Of a stretch of 39,441 nt of DNA, positions 11,182 to 21,091 are shown one piece after another. This stretch comes from Chara braunii. Lineage: Eukaryota > Streptophyta > Charophyceae > Charales > Characeae. The stretch's first letter is position 1. Each line of letters starts with the position of its first letter. Both the position numbers and the translations under genes were made by a program. The notes under the pieces were generated by a model, which made no database searches, was not told the DNA's origin, and was given only the letters and a program-made list of their open reading frames with translations. Where the stretch lies: NCBI GenBank assembly GCA_003427395.1, contig BFEA01000086.1:162701-202141 (forward strand), given 5' to 3'.

Positions 11182-11525
11182 GGCCCAGCACACCCTCTGT
11201 CCCTACTATCCTACCTCAGTGTGACCAGCACACCCCCTGTTCCTACTATCCCTACTATCCTACCTCAGTGTGACCAGCACTCAGGACAAGGCCTAGCACA
11301 CCCTCTGTCCCTACTATCCCTACTATCCCTACTATCCTACCTCAGTGTGACCAGCACTCAGGACAACGCCCAACACACCCCCTGTCCCTACTATCCTACC
11401 TCAGCGTGACCAGCACACCCCCTGTCCCTACTATCCCTACTATCCTACCTCAGGGTGTTGTAGAGGACAAGGCCCAGCACATCCCCTGTCCCTACTATCC
11501 TACCTCAGTGTGACCAGCACTCAGG
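11182..11525. repeat. tandem repeats upstream of the LINE endonuclease
   Basis: About six imperfect copies of a unit built around CAGCACACCC, CTGTCCCTACTATCC, TACCTCAGTGTGACCAGCAC and TCAGGACAAGGC. Inside the units the decamer CCCTACTATC is itself repeated two to three times, which changes unit length. GGGTGTTGTAGAGG occurs both at about 11116 and 11455. The tract lies immediately 5' of the LINE coding sequence and runs towards the gap. Repeated promoter monomers occupy this place in some LINEs; a role here is inference. Confidence 0.7.
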
Positions 11526-12162
11526 ACCATCACCCTACCAGTATTGAGGGCAACTTCGACCAGACAACATTGACAAGCACCAGGGGCATAGTCCCATTAG
11601 CAGACGGATTGGNNNNNNNNNNNNNNNNNNNNNNNNNNNNNNNNNNNNNNNNNNNNNNNNNNNNNNNNNNNNNNNNNNNNNNNNNNNNNNNNNNNNNNNN
11701 NNNNNNNNNNNNNNNNNNNNNNNNNNNNNNNNNNNNNNNNNNNNNNNNNNNNNNNNNNNNNNNNNNNNNNNNNNNNNNNNNNNNNNNNNNNNNNNNNNNN
11801 NNNNNNNNNNNNNNNNNNNNNNNNNNNNNNNNNNNNNNNNNNNNNNNNNNNNNNNNNNNNNNNNNNNNNNNNNNNNNNNNNNNNNNNNNNNNNNNNNNNN
11901 NNNNNNNNNNNNNNNNNNNNNNNNNNNNNNNNNNNNNNNNNNNNNNNNNNNNNNNNNNNNNNNNNNNNNNNNNNNNNNNNNNNNNNNNNNNNNNNNNNNN
12001 NNNNNNNNNNNNNNNNNNNNNNNNNNNNNNNNNNNNNNNNNNNNNNNNNNNNNNNNNNNNNNNNNNNNNNNNTCATTTCTTGTTTTTGTTTTTTCATTGT
12101 GCTTATGTTTTTGATTTAAAAAAAAAATATTAAAAGCTCAAAAAATAAAAATTAAAATATAG
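11526..12162. other. assembly gap (11613-12072) and flanks
   Basis: 460 unknown bases follow the tandem tract. A repeat-rich approach on the left and AT-rich sequence on the right suggest an assembly break in repeats. The LINE's missing 5' end, including any ORF1, would lie here. Reading frames that cross the gap are meaningless. Confidence 0.9.
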
Positions 12163-12191
12163 GGTCGTAGACCTCAAAAAGATCTACGACC
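12163..12191. other. stem-loop
   Basis: Perfect 9-bp arms GGTCGTAGA and TCTACGACC with an 11-base loop, in AT-rich DNA just inside the right edge of the nested block. Confidence 0.55.
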
Positions 12192-12239
12192 ACAATTTTT
12201 TTTTTTTTCCGATTATTTTTAGCCTAGGAAAAAAATCAT

Positions 12240-12346
12240 TGCGGACCCCGTTTTTCCCCGTCCAACGCGCGTTTTAACGGGAGTTGAACGCGAATTGAAC
12301 GCGCGTTAAATTATTTAACGCGGACCCCGCGTTAAATCCAGTTTCG
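12240..12346. repeat. TTTAACG-motif end, right edge of nested block
   Basis: GTTTTAACGGG, GCGCGTTAAAT, TATTTAACGCGG and CGCGTTAAATCC are packed into 100 bases. They are arranged roughly as the inverse of 5720-5785. The sequence changes abruptly to protein-like minus-strand coding to the right of 12347. Confidence 0.4.
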
Positions 12347-12953
12347 GGCACACAACTTGGAGAAGTTGTGCATGGGGTAGGGGCTCTCCGTGAGTTGGTA
12401 AGGAAGGGTGGTGTAAGAAAAGAAGGGAGTCATTTAGTATGAGGGAGGGGAATAGCTTGGATGTTGAGAGGATCAACTGGGGGGAGAAGCGTGGGTAGCT
12501 GAGGCACCAGTGCCAGCGGGCCGTCCTGTGCCCTTCGCAACAGCGTGTGGTACGTCGTGAAGCAATGACCCTGTCCTTGCACGCGCGCCACCGACCTTGC
12601 CACTTGCACCGCGTACTCCCGCAGAAATGTCCACACCGCTTCTCGGTATCGATCGTCCAGGGGCGTCAATTTACCGATGAATGTGGCTATGCCGTGCACA
12701 AAATTGGCGGCCACCTAGAGCGCGGGGAACTTGATGAATACTTTGGTAGTCTCCCGACCAGGTAGCTGCGTTACGTCCGTGTATACCCCTGCATATGTCA
12801 CCCGTTCACTCAGGAGTGAGTACGTGGCGAGGTCTGCGATGCTAGGCCCGGGCACGTTCACCTGCTGGACGTCGTATCGGAGCTGCCGATCATCATTGAA
12901 TCAATGCCGCAATAGGTGGTCCACGATCAGCGCTTGAAAGTGCTAGACCGACT
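12347..12953 (-). pseudogene. unrecognised protein, 5' part of post-integrase coding region
   Basis: On the minus strand, after the integrase frame ends near 12900, a different frame is protein-like down to 12430. It includes VNVPGPSIADLATYSLLSE, one stop near 12717, then FVHGIATFIGKLTPLDDRYR and a proline-rich end. A neighbouring frame then reads SYTTLPYQLTESPYP up to the TTTAACG-rich boundary at 12346. The protein family is not recognised. The coding signal breaks off at the nested block, and a similar unexplained minus-strand coding signal resumes beyond it at 5717, so the two may be halves of one ORF. It could instead be a C-terminal extension of pol. Confidence 0.4.
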
Positions 12954-14719
12954 CATTCCCCTGCTGGTGATGGCTCATCCTGCACGATTGAGTCCTCAGC
13001 CTCAAACGGCGAAGCGGATCGAAGGGAGAAAGAATAAGCAGAGCAGGACAAGAAGGAAGGGGGAGAAGGCCTAGACAGGGCCGAAGCCCGCTCACGGTCC
13101 AGTGATGGCTGGAATGGATGAAGGGCAGCAGCATGGCGAGTCAGCGGCCTGGCTTGCGTGTTGTGCCTGGGGATCAGCCTCACGGAGTGTTGGCCTTGTG
13201 CGCCAACTTTCGTCACCTCGTAAATGTGAGTATAGCGAGGGTGGATCTTATAGGAGCGCGCAGATTTCCGTACGTGCACTAGATCCCCAATCTTATAGCG
13301 GGGTAGGGGACCAACGGATGCATGTCGGTTCTTTTAATCTCTGATCTACCGCTGGTGCGTCATATCCATGACCCTCTGTTGCCTTTGGGCTAACGTGGGA
13401 TAGGTCCTAACTATCAGATCCATGAAATGTTGGGCCTTGTCTCGGTGTTGAGCCCGAGTTGCTCAAACTTCCGTACCCACTAGAGGTGACAGCTGCACAC
13501 GGGGGACACTATTGGTTCTCAGTTGAAATGGGGACACCCCTGTATTGTCGTGGGGGGTAGCCCAATAAACGACCAAGATGTGGTCGACTATAACAGGCCA
13601 AGGCCTGGTATCTCCTGCAGTGATGTTCCATCTAACGACAGTCTTAATCATTCAATTGGCGTTCTCTACGAGCCCGTTGGCTTATGGCCAGTGCCCTGGT
13701 GAGTACGAAATCCTAACGTCGGCACGTACGAGATGTCACTCTACCTTCCTTTGGAATTCAGACCCGTTATCCATGTGTACCTCTTCTACGTCCAAGTGCA
13801 TGCATAAGAAGTGATTAATATACCAGGCCACTTCTTGCGAGTTTCGACTAGTTATAAGATAGGCCTCGATCCACCTGGAAAAATGATCGACAGCCACTGG
13901 AAGGACATTGAGCTCACCTTGATCGACTGTACCTTTCGGTACGTTGATATCCGTCGTATCGATGCTAACTCGTTGGAAGGGGCGTTCTACCCTACTCAGT
14001 ACCATCGTTCAAGGCATTTGTACCGCCTTATCGGTCGCACAGGCCGAGTAATGCTGGATGATGTATCCGACATCCTCCCGAATTCCTGAGCAATACCATC
14101 CGTTTTTCTCTATGGCTTTTTCCGTGTACTTGATCGCGAAATGAACCGCATCGTCTTCGTGAGCAGCTCGTGTCCAATCGAACCTAGCGAGAGGGTGTGA
14201 AACCATCAGTCAGCTAAACCCGCTATCCTCGTTATCTTTTCGTTTCTGCAAGGCCGACTTCTGCCATCGATAATCATGAGCCCGTTCCGTGACTCCCTGA
14301 TGTTCCACCTTGGTAAGCTTCGCCAGCGGGTCCCCTTTGAGTCTCCTCAACAGGAGGAGACCCGTCCAGACCTATGCTCTACAGGCGCTTGGCAAAAATC
14401 CGTCCTCTGTCCTAGCCTCTATGTACAACTTCTCCGTGGGTACTTGGTCTGTTCGGAAGTTTGGACAGTCCCACTTCTTCTCATTCCAGTACCTAATGCA
14501 ACACCCGTGGGACCAAGTCACACAGCATTGGCTACGTCGTACCCACGAGATAAAACTAGGTCCGTTGGGATGTAAATCTCCCCGGTCCGGTATCATAGGC
14601 AAGGTGCAGAAAAAACAGGAATGCAAAGGCAAGCTAAAGGGAGAGTGAGGGGTAAAGGAGTGGGTCGAAGAGTCGGGGGAAGATGAAGGGGTAACCCTTG
14701 CTTTAGGGGGGGTCGCCAT
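12953..14719 (-). pseudogene. Ty3/gypsy integrase
   Basis: A single minus-strand frame carries the whole integrase with no frameshift but many stops (14372, 14207, 14009, 13736, near 13682, 13652, 13463, near 13350, 13340). An HHCC-type zinc domain is at about 14170-14015: two histidines (AAHEDD, AVHFA), then HYSAC, where the first cysteine expected of the C-x2-C pair appears as tyrosine. The catalytic core is at about 13990-13650: VSIDTTD gives the first aspartate, HMDNGSEF the second, and ANGLVENAN the glutamate, so the D-D-E triad is intact. The C-terminal domain has LPRYKIGDLVHVRKS and IYEVTKVG, the GPY/F-type module with GP replaced by HI. It would insert the cDNA copy into the genome. 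RNase H lies directly upstream. Confidence 0.85.
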
Positions 14720-15446
14720 CTCGCATCTCGGTGCTTCCCTTGCAAATGATGTGTACCTCTCTGTAGCAATGCTCCGTCGGAGGCGAAGCTTCCTTCCACG
14801 AAATGAGCCGCTCGTTTGGTGGGCACTTCTTTGGTGGCTGGAGGCGGGTCAATCCGTCTGCGTTCCTGTGTTGTTTGGTCGCGCGGTGGCGGATGTCGAA
14901 ATCGTAGTCTTGCAGCCGCACCGCCCACCTTCCCAAGGTTCCCGTATAATCCGTGTTGTTTCGTAATGACAACATCGGCTGATGATACGTCATGAGAACG
15001 AACTTCTGGCTGTGGAGGTACGGTTAGAAGTGTTGGATTCCCCACACCACCGCCAAACACTCGCCCTTGCAAGCTTCGTAATTCGATTGCGCCAAGCTCA
15101 GTGTCTTCGATATGTACTCGATGGCGTGCTCCTTCTCGTCTACTCTCTGTTGAGTCAGCCCCTCCGATATTGTCTGCGGCTCCCAATCGGTGTGGAGAGC
15201 AAATGGTTTTGTCAGATCTGGTCGTGCAAGGATAGGCGCGGTGGTCAGGGCATTTTTGAGCGCCCGAAAAGCCACATCGCACTCTCGCATCCAGATAAGT
15301 TGTTCTTCCTTCTTCAACAAATTGGTCTGAGGCCTAGTGACGCAGGCAGACCCTTGGATGAATCGCAGATAATACGAAGCTAGGTCAAGAAAGGCTGAAA
15401 CTTGAGTGAGCGTGATCGGCACCGGTGCCTCTTGTGCAATTGCCAC
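14703..15446 (-). pseudogene. Ty3/gypsy RNase H domain
   Basis: The minus-strand frame from 15446 includes the RT connection (VSAFLDLASYYLRFIQG) and RNase H. The first acidic site is HTDWEP (D87 of this segment) and the second NYEACKGECLAVVW (E129). After an in-frame TAA at 15024 the same frame continues with VLMTYHQP, where the family normally has TDHxP: the third catalytic aspartate is tyrosine. HRNADGLTRL, with the final aspartate, follows. The domain would degrade the RNA strand of the RNA-DNA hybrid during reverse transcription. One stop and one lost active-site residue make it non-functional. Confidence 0.82.
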
Positions 15447-16042
15447 CTTCCTTGGATCCGGTTATAAGTCATCCACCGTGACGGTGTAAACCAAGAATGA
15501 CATTTCCGAGAGAAAAAAACTCGCTTTTCTCCAAAGCCACATTGAATTTCGCGTCTTTCAATGCATGCAAGACCCACTCGACATGTTCCATGCGGCACTC
15601 GTGTGTTTTGGGAAAAAACAAAATATCATCCATATGGCATATACACAATCACACAAAAATTTATGAGGGTTTGGGTCAGGCGGGTTTTGTTAACAAATTC
15701 TGCGAAAGCCATATTCATGGCTCGTTGGAATGTCACCGGCGCATTGTATATTCCCATAGGACATCTAATCCACTGCCACGTGCCTTTGAATAAGACGAAG
15801 GTCATTTTGGGCCTGTCTTCCGGTCGGACTACGACATGGTAAAAACCGTGTCGGATATCGAATTTCGAGAGGACTCGAGCAGAACTGATGGCATGCAGAA
15901 GGTCGTCAATGTGGGGCAGCGAGTAAACGTCCTTGGTGGTAATTGCATTTAATTTTCGATAGTCAACGCAAACGTGAACTGTCCCGTTTCGTTTCGGCAC
16001 GAGGACCACCGGAAACGACTAGGGACCCAGGGAGGGTTCTAC
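15446..16042 (-). pseudogene. Ty3/gypsy reverse transcriptase
   Basis: The minus-strand frame from 16042 contains, after two stops (16043 and about 16019), FPVVLVPKRNGT, VCVDYRKLNAIT, LPHIDDLLHAI, the first catalytic aspartate in LSKFDIRHGFYHV, and the MGIYNAPVTFQRAM block. Exactly at the active-site YMDD a 7-base insertion (CCATATG or equivalent) separates TATATG from GATGAT. A further extra base in the A-run at 15513-15519 shifts the frame again. Together these move the frame to that of the RNase H segment, which fits the observed frames exactly. A TAA follows at 15462-15464. Confidence 0.85.
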
Positions 16043-17506
16043 CTATCCTAGACGCTCGAACTCCCGTACCCTTTCCAAGGGTAGTTGCCGTTCCTTTAAT
16101 GAGTAACAGTACAACCGACAGTATATTGGGGGGTGGTCCCGGGTATCGATCGCATGCCTTATCAGGTGCGTCAGTCCTATGTCGTGATCTTGGATACTGA
16201 CCGCCTTGGGGTAAGCCCGTATTACCGCAAGGAGACGTCGATGTTCGCTAGGTACATGGGGAGGTAACTGAATATCGATGCTCCCATTAGGAAGGGAGAC
16301 TGTTGATGTGACAGTTGGGACCGGGGCGGTTTCCTCCGGGGAGGCTCCAAACAAGGAGTTGTCGGTTTTCACCGAGAGTATTGTGGCTATGAGTTGACTG
16401 TCCGCCGGACTTATCGGTTCATTTTTCGTTTCGCTTTCTCTCTCGAGTTCGACTTCGACTGAGGGTTCTATCAAAAATGCCTGTAGGAGTTTTCTCGGGC
16501 CCCATGCGTTTTCAAGGGTCCTGGGTTGAAACGCTACCCCCTCTTCCCGAACCCTCGCGGCCTTGGCGTCGGTGAGTAGGTATCGCGGGGGCTTAAGAGA
16601 CAGATCGCATAGCTCCCTAAGCTCGGCAAATCTCTCCGAGAGGGCATCGATCGCATGCCTTATCAAGTGCGTCAGTCCTATGTCGTGATCTTGGATACTG
16701 ACCTCCTTGGGGTAAGCCCGTATTACCGCAAGGAGACGTTGATGTTCGCTAGGTACATGGAGAGGTAACTGAATATCGATGCTCCCATTAGGAAGGGAGA
16801 CCGTTGATGTGAGAGTTGCGACCGGGGCGGTTTCCTCCGGGGAGGCTCCAAACAAGGAGTTGTCGGTTTTCACCAACAGTACTGTGGCTATGAGTTGACT
16901 GTCCGCCAGACTTATTTGTTCATTTTCCGTTTCGCTTTCTCCCTCGAGTTCGGCTTCGACTGAGGGTTCTATCGAAAATGCCTATAGGAGTTTTCTCGGG
17001 CCCCATGCGTTTTCAAGGGTCCTGGGTTGAAACGCTACCCCCTCTTCCAGAACCCTCGCGACCTTGGCGTCGGTGAGTAGGTGTCGCGGGGGCTTAAAAG
17101 ACAGATCACATCGCTCCCTAAGCTCGACAAATCTCTCCGGGAGGGGGTCCGTTATGAGATATAGGGACGTTGGGGGTTTCGAGAAGTCGGTTATCCGCGA
17201 CACCCTCAGCAACGGTTCCGCTCTCACGGTAGAGGAGGACATTTGAGACCAACTAGACTCGCTCTAAATAATCCGTGTTGATACGTGCCGCCAAGGTTGG
17301 TGGAACGGGTCTTGAATTCCTATCGGATATCGGTCGGGTCCGTCTGGATCCTCGGTTCCTATCGTGGTTCTTTCTTCACCCGTTGGCAACCATCGAATCA
17401 TGTTAACCCTGCGAACCTCGGTGGAAATGCGAGGGGCTGGCCGCGCGCATTGTCGGAGGGCGCGGTGTCCCGACCCTCCTCTGTGTGCCAAGTTCATGCC
17501 TGGCAC
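16043..17506 (-). pseudogene. Ty3/gypsy pol linker between protease and RT
   Basis: Minus-strand frames at 17506-17264, 17242-16982 and 16876-16043 read as a long linker. It includes VNMIRWLPTGEERTTIG, LPERFVELRERCDLS, AFQPRTLENAWGPRKLL, PLHVPSEHQRLLAVIRAYP and SIQDHDIGLTHLIRHAID, followed by the N-terminal RT segment (RDHPPIYCRLYCYSLKE). The last blocks resemble the conserved lead-in to plant Ty3 reverse transcriptases. A 501-bp unit in it is tandemly duplicated, so the linker blocks appear twice. Stops occur at 17264, 16982 and 16043. Confidence 0.75.
16147..17148 (-). repeat. 501-bp in-frame tandem duplication in pol
   Basis: The sequence from 16147 to 16647 is repeated from 16648 to about 17148 with few differences; both copies begin CGATCGCATGCCTTATCA. 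The period, 501, is 167 codons, so the duplication keeps the reading frame. The copied unit ends just before the RT N-terminal segment, which remains single. Confidence 0.9.
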
Positions 17507-17799
17507 CAGGGCTTCAGACAGATGCTGTGGCTCTCTAAGCTGCTACTGAACCTCTGTGGTTTCTCTGATATACCTGGGCGGTGCCATGACAAGGACCGGT
17601 CCGGTTGGTGCCTGCCCTTAGCAAAAAAAGTGCCCCGCTGGACTTTCCATTGGTCCACACATGCTCGGCGCCCTGCTATACAGCAGAGCACTACCGGCCT
17701 TTGGCCGTGATAGCCGCCAGGTTCGCCCAGGAACGCGGAGGTAGAGGGACCGACACAGTCTTTTCTACTTCGCGCCGAGTGCCCCTCTAACAAAGTCAT
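17494..17799 (-). pseudogene. possible pol/protease-side fragment, uncertain
   Basis: A 101-residue minus-strand open frame rich in arginine, serine and glycine, overlapping the start of the pol linker in another frame. It may be the segment that once joined the protease (now at 23900-23400) to the linker. I do not recognise it, and a stop lies just upstream near 17808. Confidence 0.25.
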
Positions 17800-18694
17800 G
17801 GGTTAGGTAACAGGAGCTGAGGTTAATGTAAGAGGAAGAGAAAAGAGAGGGACCAGGTGAAGTGAAAGAAGGAAAGAAAGGGAAAAGAAGAAAAAGAAAA
17901 AATAAATCGTTAGATCTGAATCCACTCTTTAGTTCGGGGAGAAACTAGTGGCTTCAGTCCACTATGACGTTATGTTTTTCTTACTTTTTCCCGACATTCT
18001 TTTATTATTATCATCATTATTACTGTTGTCGCCAATCTTTCTATTTCAAGTGTCCCTGCCTGTCATTTCGCGGGGAGGCCAATGATTCAAGTTTCCGGAC
18101 TCTGGTATGAGTGGCCTGAGCTAGCCGACGTTTCACTTGTCTCCTGTGTCTGAATTTCTAGATGAGTGCCGCGCTAGTAGAAACCCCAAAAGAGGGGCAA
18201 CCCGCGGCCGCTTTGGTAGGAGACTTATCACCCCTCGTGTGAGGTCATAAGCCCCCTCCTTAACATCGTACACGGACACCCAATGGTAGTGGGTCAATTC
18301 CAGGTTTTAAAGTAGGAGAGGTGTCAGTTGGTATCCTATTATGGGACCACAATGTCAAGTCTGGCCTTGGCCGTTGGCGTCTCGCTTTTCTTTTTTTGTC
18401 TTTTTTTCCCTTTTGTGTATTTTGCCTTAATTTATTAATAAAATTATAGAATGTTAGAGTACAGAAATCTCAAAATTACTTGAAATTCTCGTTCAGAACG
18501 CAGAGGTCACGATATGGACAGAGTCTATAAAAGAGAAAAGAGGTTGGCTATCTGGGCGCGAGCTATGGGTGTTAATGGGTTATCTCGTCTCCTTAATGTC
18601 TCTAGTCTGGTGTCGGAGGGTAGAGTAGTGAGTGCTAGCGTGAGCCTTTCGAGTGAGTGCACTTGGGAGCGAGGTCTGGCTATCCGGAGTGGAT
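17800..18694. other. gene-free stretch, left part of nested block
   Basis: Purine-rich at 17825-17905, then TTATTATTATCATCATTATTA at 18002-18024 and a T-rich run at 18388-18410. A short plus-strand frame at 18514-18711 overlaps the start of the next ORF and lacks recognisable features. No LTR or inverted-repeat partner was found at the other side of the block. Confidence 0.35.
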
Positions 18695-19069
18695 ATGGCG
18701 GACCGAAATAGCCTGCGCGGTTACATGCCGAGATATATGAAGTATTACTGGATGTGGGAGAGAGAAGATGAGAGGGGCACTGTAGTAGAAACTATACTGA
18801 CGTACGGTAAGCCTGACAGAGAGGTGAGGCTAAAAGTTAACGTGTGTGGTGGTAGGGAGCAGGAAATGAGGAGGGGCGAAGGACTGCAGGCTGCGGTTAC
18901 CGAGGTACGCAACAGGGCTAAGCGGAGGTGCAGGCGAGACGGGGTGACTGCGAGTAGTATGTGGGTAACGGTCATCTATCACGAGGACGACTCGTCAACT
19001 GGGACCACGACAAGGGAGGTACAACACAACGACATGGACTCAGAGGGAGAGTCGGAGATGAGCGACTGA
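18695..19069 (+). CDS. hypothetical protein, unknown function
   Basis: An open frame runs from 18653 to 19069. I prefer the in-frame ATG at 18695 (124 residues, MADRN...), after which the composition looks protein-like. It is highly charged: WMWEREDERGT near the start, a basic stretch NRAKRRCRRDG, then a segment ending in an acidic-serine tail (DMDSEGESEMSD). No signal peptide, membrane segment or known motif is visible. It lies on the strand opposite the Ty3 domains on both sides, inside the block thought to be inserted. A weak pattern similarity to the ORF at 21092 (basic helix, then a short V/Y-rich strand and a D-G/D-S turn) may be chance. It could be a small ORF of an uncharacterised transposon. 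Confidence 0.4.
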   Translation: MADRNSLRGYMPRYMKYYWMWEREDERGTVVETILTYGKPDREVRLKVNVCGGREQEMRRGEGLQAAVTEVRNRAKRRCRRDGVTASSMWVTVIYHEDDSSTGTTTREVQHNDMDSEGESEMSD

Positions 19070-21091
19070 GAGGCGGATGTCCAGTCCTGGCATGGGCTGG
19101 ACCAAATCCGCCGAAACCACCCGCTGGCGGGACCAGTGGAGGACGGGCCCGAGGCCAGTTCGGTCCAGGGCAGAGCGAGGCCAACGGGGGACAAGACCAT
19201 TGAACGCGGGGGCTAGTGAGTGGGGGACTGAACCCGAGACGGGGGCGTGCATACACGGGCGAAAGGTGGACGTTCTGGAGCAGGGTGCATAGAGAAGGTG
19301 AAAGAGAGTGCATGGTGGTTGACGTCAACGGTTACCTGCACGCTTGTGTGGTGCGTTTGTTTTAGTTAATTAGAACAATTGATCGTTGTTAACCGATCAT
19401 GTTACGTCTTGACAAGGGTTAAGCCCTCAATAGACTGTGTGAGCGGGTGAACAGGGGAATAGCCCCGACTCATAACGACAATTTGAAACGTGCTGGCCGC
19501 GGAAGGAATCCAACGTACAGGCTACTAGTTTAAGGGAATTAGCAAGGTTGAAGCAGTTGGATAATCTTGGTGTTGACACTTGTCTATTGGATGTATTTTC
19601 CTGCGTTGAGTGGTTTATTTGATCACTTGGCAAGGTCAAATAGACATGCAGCCTTTGTATTCGTGTGCTTAAGCCACGCGAAGACGGAGATTACAAATAC
19701 AATTGGGATTTAGACCCTTCCTTTTCCTTCTCATCTGTGTGGGATTGCACAGTGTTGATTGTGCCACGTGATCATACCGTATGACTCCATCTTGTGACTG
19801 CACCGTGCGACTGCATTATGTGACTGCACCGTGTGACTGCACCGTGTGACTGCATGAGAGTGTGAGCACGTTGATTTGCATGTGCTCACCTAATTGAATG
19901 GTTGCCTATAGTGGTACGAGTCCGTTTGTGTCCTGAGATAAATCGAGTGCGTGACTGTACAAGCCTGCAAATGCCCGTGTGTGTAGACGAATGCCCGATT
20001 GAATGCACTTGCGAGCTTGATGTCTGCAGGCAGGCATTTGATCGAATATGCAGGCTTACTTCCGAGCTCGCTGAGTGGGTTTGTATGTCAAAAGGGAATG
20101 TAGAGATGATTTTCATTGGTTGTGTTCTGTGCCTTGACTTTTGATTGGATGGGGAAGAGAAAGGCAATACTGAGGAGAATATTTTATGTCCTTGCTAAAT
20201 TTCTACGTGATGGTGACTAAGTATCTATCTTGCTAGGTTGGGGCAAGTCTCAACTCAAAGAAAAGTAACATGAGTTCCCCCAACACAACCAACGGGGTTT
20301 TAATTATATTGTGAGAGTGCGTTGCCTACGCTCCTCCTTCTGGTTCTCGAGAGATTCTTGCCCTCAGTTGACTCTCATGTAGTCAGCAGTAGCGTGAGCA
20401 CTAGGGCAATTTCCTCAGAGACTTTGCTCCTATCTGTTTTCACTCAACATTGAGTACGGACTGGTCAAGTACCAGGAATCAAAGTGTTTAGGTGAAAGAC
20501 CCGGTCAGATTTTTGGTTAGATTGGCGTAATGATTGTGGTCTGTCTTTTGGAAAAGGGCGAGTGGACTATACTTAGGGCCGAGAATTGAGCCTTGGTGCC
20601 CTGGTTGAATACCACGCGGCGTATGAGTGGCTGAGCCGATGATACTTAATCACATTTGGGCTCATGGTGTTGAATGTATGAACCCACCCCGGAGCCAGGG
20701 TCTCTATTCTCGGGCTAAAGTTCCGATTGGACGGGCTCCCTTCTTGAGTATCGGTACCTATAGACTTTGCACGTGATACCGCAAATAGGGCCCATAATTA
20801 GCATGAAACCTCCTACTCGTCCGTTACCTTGTTCGGGGGTGCAGAGAACCCTTTTTTCCTTCTGACGTCTCCATGCGAGTTTCAAAACAGCAAGCCTTAT
20901 CCCTGGCCACTGCAGCTGATCTGTTTTTCCACAGTCATCTACAGGATCCGTGTACTTTCTTTTGTTCGGTTACTCTGGGGCCTATTCTGTGCGCGTCTGA
21001 GAGTCAATTTCGTGAGAAATGTTAATGGCTTTCTGCTTCCGATCCTGCCACTGCAAGCTCAAGCCTGGGCTATAAGAGGGGCGTGATAATC
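19070..21091. other. gene-free stretch within nested block
   Basis: No protein family or RNA gene is recognised on either strand over these 2 kb. The only clear structure is the 13-bp minisatellite at 19778-19855. Short frames at 19427-19639, 19886-20167 and 20829-21086 lack support. Confidence 0.35.
19778..19855. repeat. 13-bp minisatellite, six units
   Basis: Six consecutive 13-base units with the consensus CGTGTGACTGCAC, in phase without indels. Confidence 0.85.

Larger units (their letters stand above)
6830..11525 (-). mobile_element. decayed non-LTR retrotransposon (LINE)
   Basis: On the minus strand an ORF2-type protein reads endonuclease (11100-9852), reverse transcriptase (9818-8796), connection region and a C2HC zinc motif (7380-7320), then a tail ending near 6890. 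This is the layout of apurinic-endonuclease LINEs (L1-like groups). Several frameshifts and stops break it, so it is inactive. No ORF1 is visible: upstream is a tandem repeat tract (11182-11525), then an assembly gap. The exact 3' end, a poly-A tail and target duplications could not be fixed. Confidence 0.85.

Noticed and set aside
11510-12133. Open frames spanning the first gap
   Set aside because: Translation of unknown bases only.
14276-15383. Plus-strand frames opposite integrase and RNase H
   Set aside because: Shadows of the conserved minus-strand pol domains.
18653-18694. The upstream start of the ORF ending at 19069
   Set aside because: The ATG at 18695 is preferred because protein-like composition begins there, though this is not certain.
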